A DNA stretch of 64,000 nucleotides, from the NCBI GenBank assembly GCA_014549065.1, contig JACDOX010000058.1, positions 1,903,671 through 1,967,670 on the forward strand, given 5' to 3'. Shown here piece by piece: positions 60,235 through 64,000 of the stretch. Below the pieces are notes generated by a model. It did no database searches, was not told where the DNA came from, and saw only the letters and a list, made by a program, of their open reading frames with translations. Numbering within the stretch: position 1 is the stretch's first letter; every line of letters begins with the position of its first letter. Made by a program: the position numbers and the translations under genes. The stretch comes from Cardinalis cardinalis (lineage: Eukaryota > Chordata > Aves > Passeriformes > Cardinalidae).

Positions 60235-63200
60235 AAATCTTGCAATGGCAGGCATTCAAAAGCCCTCATGCTGAGAGAAAGAGACATCAAGTCCATCTGA
60301 AAACTAGTGAAGGGTGATGGATGCCAGCAAAAATAATTACTTTGTAGAGACAGAGACAAATTTCTGGAAACAAACTGACAGGCTACTGGAGGAATNATCC
60401 ATTTTAACTTGCCATGGCAACAGAGTCCAAAATAAATGTCAATGCAAACAAAATGAATAAATTAAAAATGAAAAGTTCTTAACAAATCTAACTGCTTGGG
60501 AGGAGCCAGGGAAAGGGAAAGCATGTACTAGAAACCCTTGCAGTCCTGCATTCCTAAAGATGCAGGGGGCAAACTCCACATCAACACAGCAGTGCCATTC
60601 TGAAAATGCATGGCAATTCATTAGGATGTAGTGATTTCAGTGAGAAAGAAACATTGAGAAANATGGAATGGAGTGAAGTTCACTAAGGTAAACTGGTAGC
60701 TCTATATGCCTGTCTCGGGAAATATTCAAATGGCCACTTCAGAAGAGCCTAGAAGAATTAAGAGTGTTGAAAAATACCTTGAAATAAGTGAAAGCCATTA
60801 GGGACTGCAGCACAGCTTTGCAAACAACTCAATGCCATGCTGATATAGCAATGACTGAGCTAAGAGAAATATTGCAGAATGAACGTGTCCACAGCATCAA
60901 ATGTCTTCCAGAAGCCTAAGCCAAATCAAATGGAGGGATATGCCTTCTTTTCTTTCTCTTTTCCATTCAGGCACATGTGCTCTCTTTNCAGCAGTTTTAA
61001 GTTTCCATGTTGCCAGAGCTCCTGATAGAAGCAAGGAGCTGAAGAGTGAGGAGCACTTTCAAGGAAAGACCTTTTTGCCTTTGCCTGAATGAATTTGCAG
61101 AGGTCTTGGGAGCACTGCTCAAGCCCTCTCCTACAGGAAGCCCCTGTTCTCCTGACCTCCAGAGAGCTCAGTTTACATTACCAAGGGATTTTCTTCAATT
61201 CAGTTGCTTGTTTGAAAGATTTCAATTACTTGCCAAAATCCTTCTGAGGTTTATGCATGGTTTGTTTTACCAGGAAACCAGGGTTTAATCTACAGACATA
61301 TATTTTTATGCCCTAAAATCAGAGATTTACTTGTTTTGAGAGAAACAGGGACATTTCATATNAGAGATCTAAACAAATATCTTAAGAGCCTGCTGTCATG
61401 GTCCATACACAATTAGACAAATATTCCCTGAGGGATCAGGGAACATCAGTCTGACCCTGTTAAACTCAACTTTTGCATTCATTCAGTATATGCAATGAAG
61501 ATGTGAGTATCTTGGTCAAAAGTGAATCAAAGTGCTTTGAAACAGCTGGGCTCATCTGGTATTTTACCAGGCATTCAACCTTGTATAGAAACAGGAGAGC
61601 AATGCNAAAATTTTTTGTTAATTTTTTTTTAATCCTTGTAAATACTGTTTTACAATTTTCTCAGAAAACAAACCCAACACAAACAAAAGCTCATATGACA
61701 GACTTCAAAAAAGATTTCTGGTTCTGTATTTAGGCATTAAAATAAATTTATATTAATATTAATTGCAAACATACNTCCTGGATATTTCCTAAAATCTTTG
61801 TGAACCTGGAGAGAAATTTTAATGCCTTGATAGCATAATATCCTTTTATTTTTTTCTTGTAATTCATAAGTGAGTCTGAGTAGGAAAAAATGCCATCTCA
61901 CAGCACAGCACTGGAGAACTGATCAGGTTGTTTAATCCACAGACTATTTTTGCAGTAATTTTCCATATGATTTTTCCCTCTGGGAACATCTGATAGTAAC
62001 TGTATGCTTTTCATACCAGGAAGCCATAAATGAAGAAGGCACTTGGCCAGACTGTTTTGTATTATGATAAGTAATAGTCAGAATGTGCCTCACATTCATA
62101 TGAACACGGTGTATTTGGGATGTTGACACAAAGCATCAGATTTGCTCTCTGTGTATCTGAAATGGGCCCTCAGAAATGAATGCAGAACCATAAGGTTTTG
62201 AAGACAAAAAACTTCTCAAACATTCTAATTTCTCTCCATGCCAATACAGGATTGCCTTTCCATATACACTCACATGTGGGTCGTTGGTTTTTCCCTCTCT
62301 CCTTTTGTCTTACTTCACGTGTGTTAAATATTTAATTAGCATCAAGAAGCCTGTGTAACACAGNGCTGTGGTACTGGAATGCCGCAGAAGCAACTCTGAA
62401 TTTCCTGACTGTGCTGAAAGGAGCCCAGCTGGTCAGTCCCTCCTGTCCTCTTCCTCCCCCTTCTCAAATCCAACCAGAAGATTCAGCCTTCATGTGCCAA
62501 GATTTCTGTCTGTGAGCACACACAGGTTTCCAAGGAAAGCAGTGCCAAGCAGAGACCGCTGTAATTAATACAATTAACAGAAATCCAGCAGAATGCTGAC
62601 TCCCAGCCTGACTCAAAGCCAATCTGTCCTTTCAGGAAAGGTCACCCCAGCTCCAGATGCAGCCGAGCAGTCCACGTGCTCCTGGGGTTTGCCCTGCCAC
62701 AGACAGTGAGGCTCACATTTCTGGATGCTGAGTGTCATGAGCAGGCTCACGCTGGGAAATTGCACAGAGCAATCAATATCCTCCAGGCCCCTGAGCAGAG
62801 CTCTTCTAGCAGCTCCAGGGGCAGCGCCAGCAATGATCCTGTGTGTGAATGGGGAGTTTGGTCTTGCNGGGAAGCAGGAACCACCATGGGAATTACAAGG
62901 AGGGGCAGCATATCTCAACAGGAAAGTCATCCAGGAAGTCTCATTTCCAAGAACCAGCTGGTAAACAGTTTAGAGCACCCTGTCCACATCTGTAACACTC
63001 AGCAATTAATGAGACACTCATGTACCTATAAAATAACCAATTCAGTCCTGCTTATTTATATCACTGATTGAGCACTTTGTCACTGGTTTTGAAGAGGGAA
63101 AACTAGACTGGGACCCAGATACAAAACTGGGGAGTGCTGGCACTGTAAAGTGGCCTATCTCTCCTGTTTAACAAGCAGTGGTTATGGTTTTAATTTAATG

Positions 63201-63429
63201 TCAAAGGTGTTGGGAGTGGTCATTAACAGATAATTAATAGCCTGAAATACCCTAATCTAAAAGACTGGTCAGGATTAAATCATAAAGTTAGTTTAGAGCT
63301 GCCAAAGTATTTGTCAGACAAGCAATACAGAACCTCAGAAACCTTCCTCAGCAGCTCTCCCGGGCACAGAGGTGAGCGCAGCTCCCACCCAAGGCACAGC
63401 CCTGCACTGGCAAACCCTGTTCAGACTTG
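60235..63429. other. Non-coding DNA; possible conserved block at 63170-63320
   Basis: Single-copy DNA. A GC-richer stretch at 62380-62960 carries a 131-codon plus-strand frame (62676-63071) and overlapping frames on both strands; no domain is recognised. Just upstream of the CpG island, 63170-63320 holds TCAAAGG (63201-63207, TCF/LEF-type word) and TAATTAAT (63231-63238), a composition typical of promoter-proximal enhancers. Confidence 0.4.
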
Positions 63430-63454
63430 ACTTCATTTCAGACTGAAATGAAGT
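63430..63454. promoter_or_regulatory. Perfect 25-bp inverted repeat at the CpG-island edge
   Basis: ACTTCATTTCAG (63430-63441) and its exact reverse complement CTGAAATGAAGT (63443-63454) flank a single A. Twelve-base perfect arms with a 1-base spacer are very unlikely by chance in one chosen place and uncommon across 64 kb. The position, directly where CpG density rises, suggests a dimeric factor site or a cruciform-capable boundary. No known motif fits the full palindrome; GAAATGAA is only loosely interferon-response-like. Confidence 0.6.
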
Positions 63455-63652
63455 TTGCTTTTCCGCGCTGACCCGAAACTCTTGCAGTGTAGCGACAGGC
63501 AACCTTCGGCGGGGTCCACGTAAGAAGAATACAGCTGCTCTTTTCTAGCGGGAGGAAGAAGGAGGCTTTTATGGCTGTCCCTGAAGAGAGCCCTCTCACA
63601 ATGCTTCGCAGTGTCTAAACAGACCTACGTGCTCTGATCCCACTTGGCAATA

Positions 63653-63757
63653 ATGAAGGACTTGTATTCCTCCGGCTTCGGGGACCAGCTCGCCCGCCGG
63701 GCTGCAGATGCCGGCTCCGGTTACAGCGGCGGCGCGTTACAAACCTGTGACATTTAA
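63653..63757 (+). other. Small open frame in the CpG island (34 codons)
   Basis: An ATG at 63653 with A at position -3 opens a 34-codon frame ending in TAA at 63755-63757. The peptide starts MKDLYSSGFGDQLARRAADA and is glycine/alanine-rich at its end. Stops are rare in GC-rich DNA, so chance is likely. If the island transcribes rightward through here, it could act as an upstream open frame or a micropeptide. I do not recognise it. Confidence 0.15.
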
Positions 63758-63867
63758 GCGGGGACGAAAATTAAAATTGTCTTTAGCCATTGTCCGTATA
63801 TTTACCCTTTGCTTTGCTCTGTTTCTATAGCAATGAACAGAAAAGGATCACATGCGTTCCTCTCGGA

Positions 63868-63886
63868 GGGGGCGGGCGGGGGAGGG
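63868..63886 (+). promoter_or_regulatory. GC box / G-quadruplex motif
   Basis: The run G5-C-G3-C-G5-A-G3 contains the SP1/KLF-type core GGGGCGGG and meets the strictest quadruplex pattern, with three one-base loops. Such sequences are common just upstream of transcription starts in CpG islands. Confidence 0.75.
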
Positions 63887-63963
63887 ACGAGCCTCCGTTC
63901 TGCGGGCAACCGCGCCCCGCCGTGGCTCCGCACGGAGCGCGGCCCCGCGCACCGCACCCCGCA

Positions 63964-63999
63964 CCCCCGTTCCCCCATCCCAGCGCCCCCCGTTCCCCC
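63964..63999 (-). promoter_or_regulatory. C-rich tract (quadruplex motif on minus strand)
   Basis: Runs of C5, C5, C3, C6 and C5 separated by 2-4 bases give a G-quadruplex motif on the minus strand (and an i-motif candidate on the plus strand). It continues to the window edge, 77 bases beyond the plus-strand quadruplex motif. Confidence 0.6.
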
Positions 64000-64000
64000 A

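Larger units (their letters stand above)
63455..64000. promoter_or_regulatory. CpG island, probable promoter (continues past window)
   Basis: CpG dinucleotides, rare elsewhere in the window, become frequent from about 63460. They are dense at 63670-63735 and very dense after 63850 (twelve CpGs in the 60 bases from 63901). A GC box, GGGGGCGGGCGGGGG, lies at 63868-63882. A more AT-rich insert at 63750-63840 separates the two dense parts. Such islands normally mark transcription starts of vertebrate genes. I cannot tell the direction: the gene may lie to the right, or the island may drive a transcript leftward into the window, or both. Weak donor-like CAC|GTAAGA sits at 63516-63524 on the plus strand. 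Confidence 0.85.
63833..64000 (+). other. Open frame running off the window end (at least 56 codons)
   Basis: An ATG at 63833 starts a frame that stays open to the last base, giving an arginine/proline/glycine-rich product typical of translated GC-rich DNA. The ATG lies three bases after TTTCTATAG (63822-63830), which with the pyrimidine-rich run before it resembles a splice acceptor. This may be the beginning of a coding exon or simply 5' untranslated or promoter sequence. Low confidence because GC-rich DNA is open by default. Confidence 0.15.

Noticed and set aside
60057..60359. Minus-strand polycysteine protein
   Set aside because: Caused by the CAA microsatellite.
62676..63071. 131-codon plus-strand frame in a GC-richer patch
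   Set aside because: A few frames of this length are expected by chance in 64 kb, one codon contains N, the other strand is open too, and no domain is recognised.
1..64000. tRNA, rRNA, mitochondrial insert or CRISPR-like array
   Set aside because: No tRNA B-box (GTTCGANTCC) with cloverleaf, no conserved rRNA or mitochondrial segment and no spaced direct repeats were seen on reading; the tandem arrays here have no spacers.

Overview
This is vertebrate nuclear DNA, most likely from a songbird. The main evidence is four clear and three weaker 3'-end fragments of CR1-clade LINEs (the dominant bird retrotransposon), a solo endogenous-retrovirus LTR whose sequence I recognise as a passerine type, and low repeat density in AT-rich, CpG-poor DNA. 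The sequence is a draft consensus: it has one 410-base run of N (29844-30253) and many isolated single N bases.

I find no complete protein-coding gene, tRNA, rRNA, CRISPR array or operon. Almost all long open frames are by-products of tandem repeats, low-complexity sequence, transposon remnants or GC-rich patches. The window looks like intergenic or large-intron DNA next to a gene start at its right edge.

Layout. 1-4.5 kb: single-copy DNA with CR1 fragments at 830-1393 (+) and 3436-3570 (-). 4.5-5.25 kb: a 23-bp duplication, then an 11-bp G-rich minisatellite of about 60 units that keeps exact phase from end to end. 5.2-22 kb: AT-rich single-copy DNA with A/C-rich tracts, a purine-rich block at about 12.6-14.1 kb, a 107-bp tandem duplication at 18.8-19.0 kb and two weak exon-like segments. 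22-36 kb: two remnants of an old CR1-clade family in opposite orientation, a younger CR1 fragment (26.24 kb), the sequence gap beside an AAAGG microsatellite, and the solo LTR (34.7-35.15 kb). 36-58 kb: single-copy DNA with a weak exon-like segment (38.5 kb), a cytosine-free G/T tract (41.25 kb), a CAT microsatellite (45.8 kb), the longest non-repeat open frame (47.7-48.4 kb, minus), a polypyrimidine tract (54.2 kb) and a good CR1 fragment (57.7-58.1 kb). 58-64 kb: two short microsatellites, then a CpG island from about 63.45 kb to the window end.

The CpG island is the only strong regulatory signal. It opens just after a perfect 12-bp-arm inverted repeat, has a GC box that is also an ideal G-quadruplex motif, and ends in a C-rich tract giving a quadruplex motif on the other strand. 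It is probably a promoter, but the window does not show which gene it serves or in which direction. Several AT-rich blocks (near 25.0, 28.2, 31.4, 46.6, 56.3-57.0 and 63.2 kb) look like conserved non-coding elements; this is an impression from composition and motifs only and needs a multi-species alignment. I saw no evidence of a new biological system. The items most worth checking are the phase-perfect minisatellite, the CpG-island palindrome and the 47.7-48.4 kb open frame.
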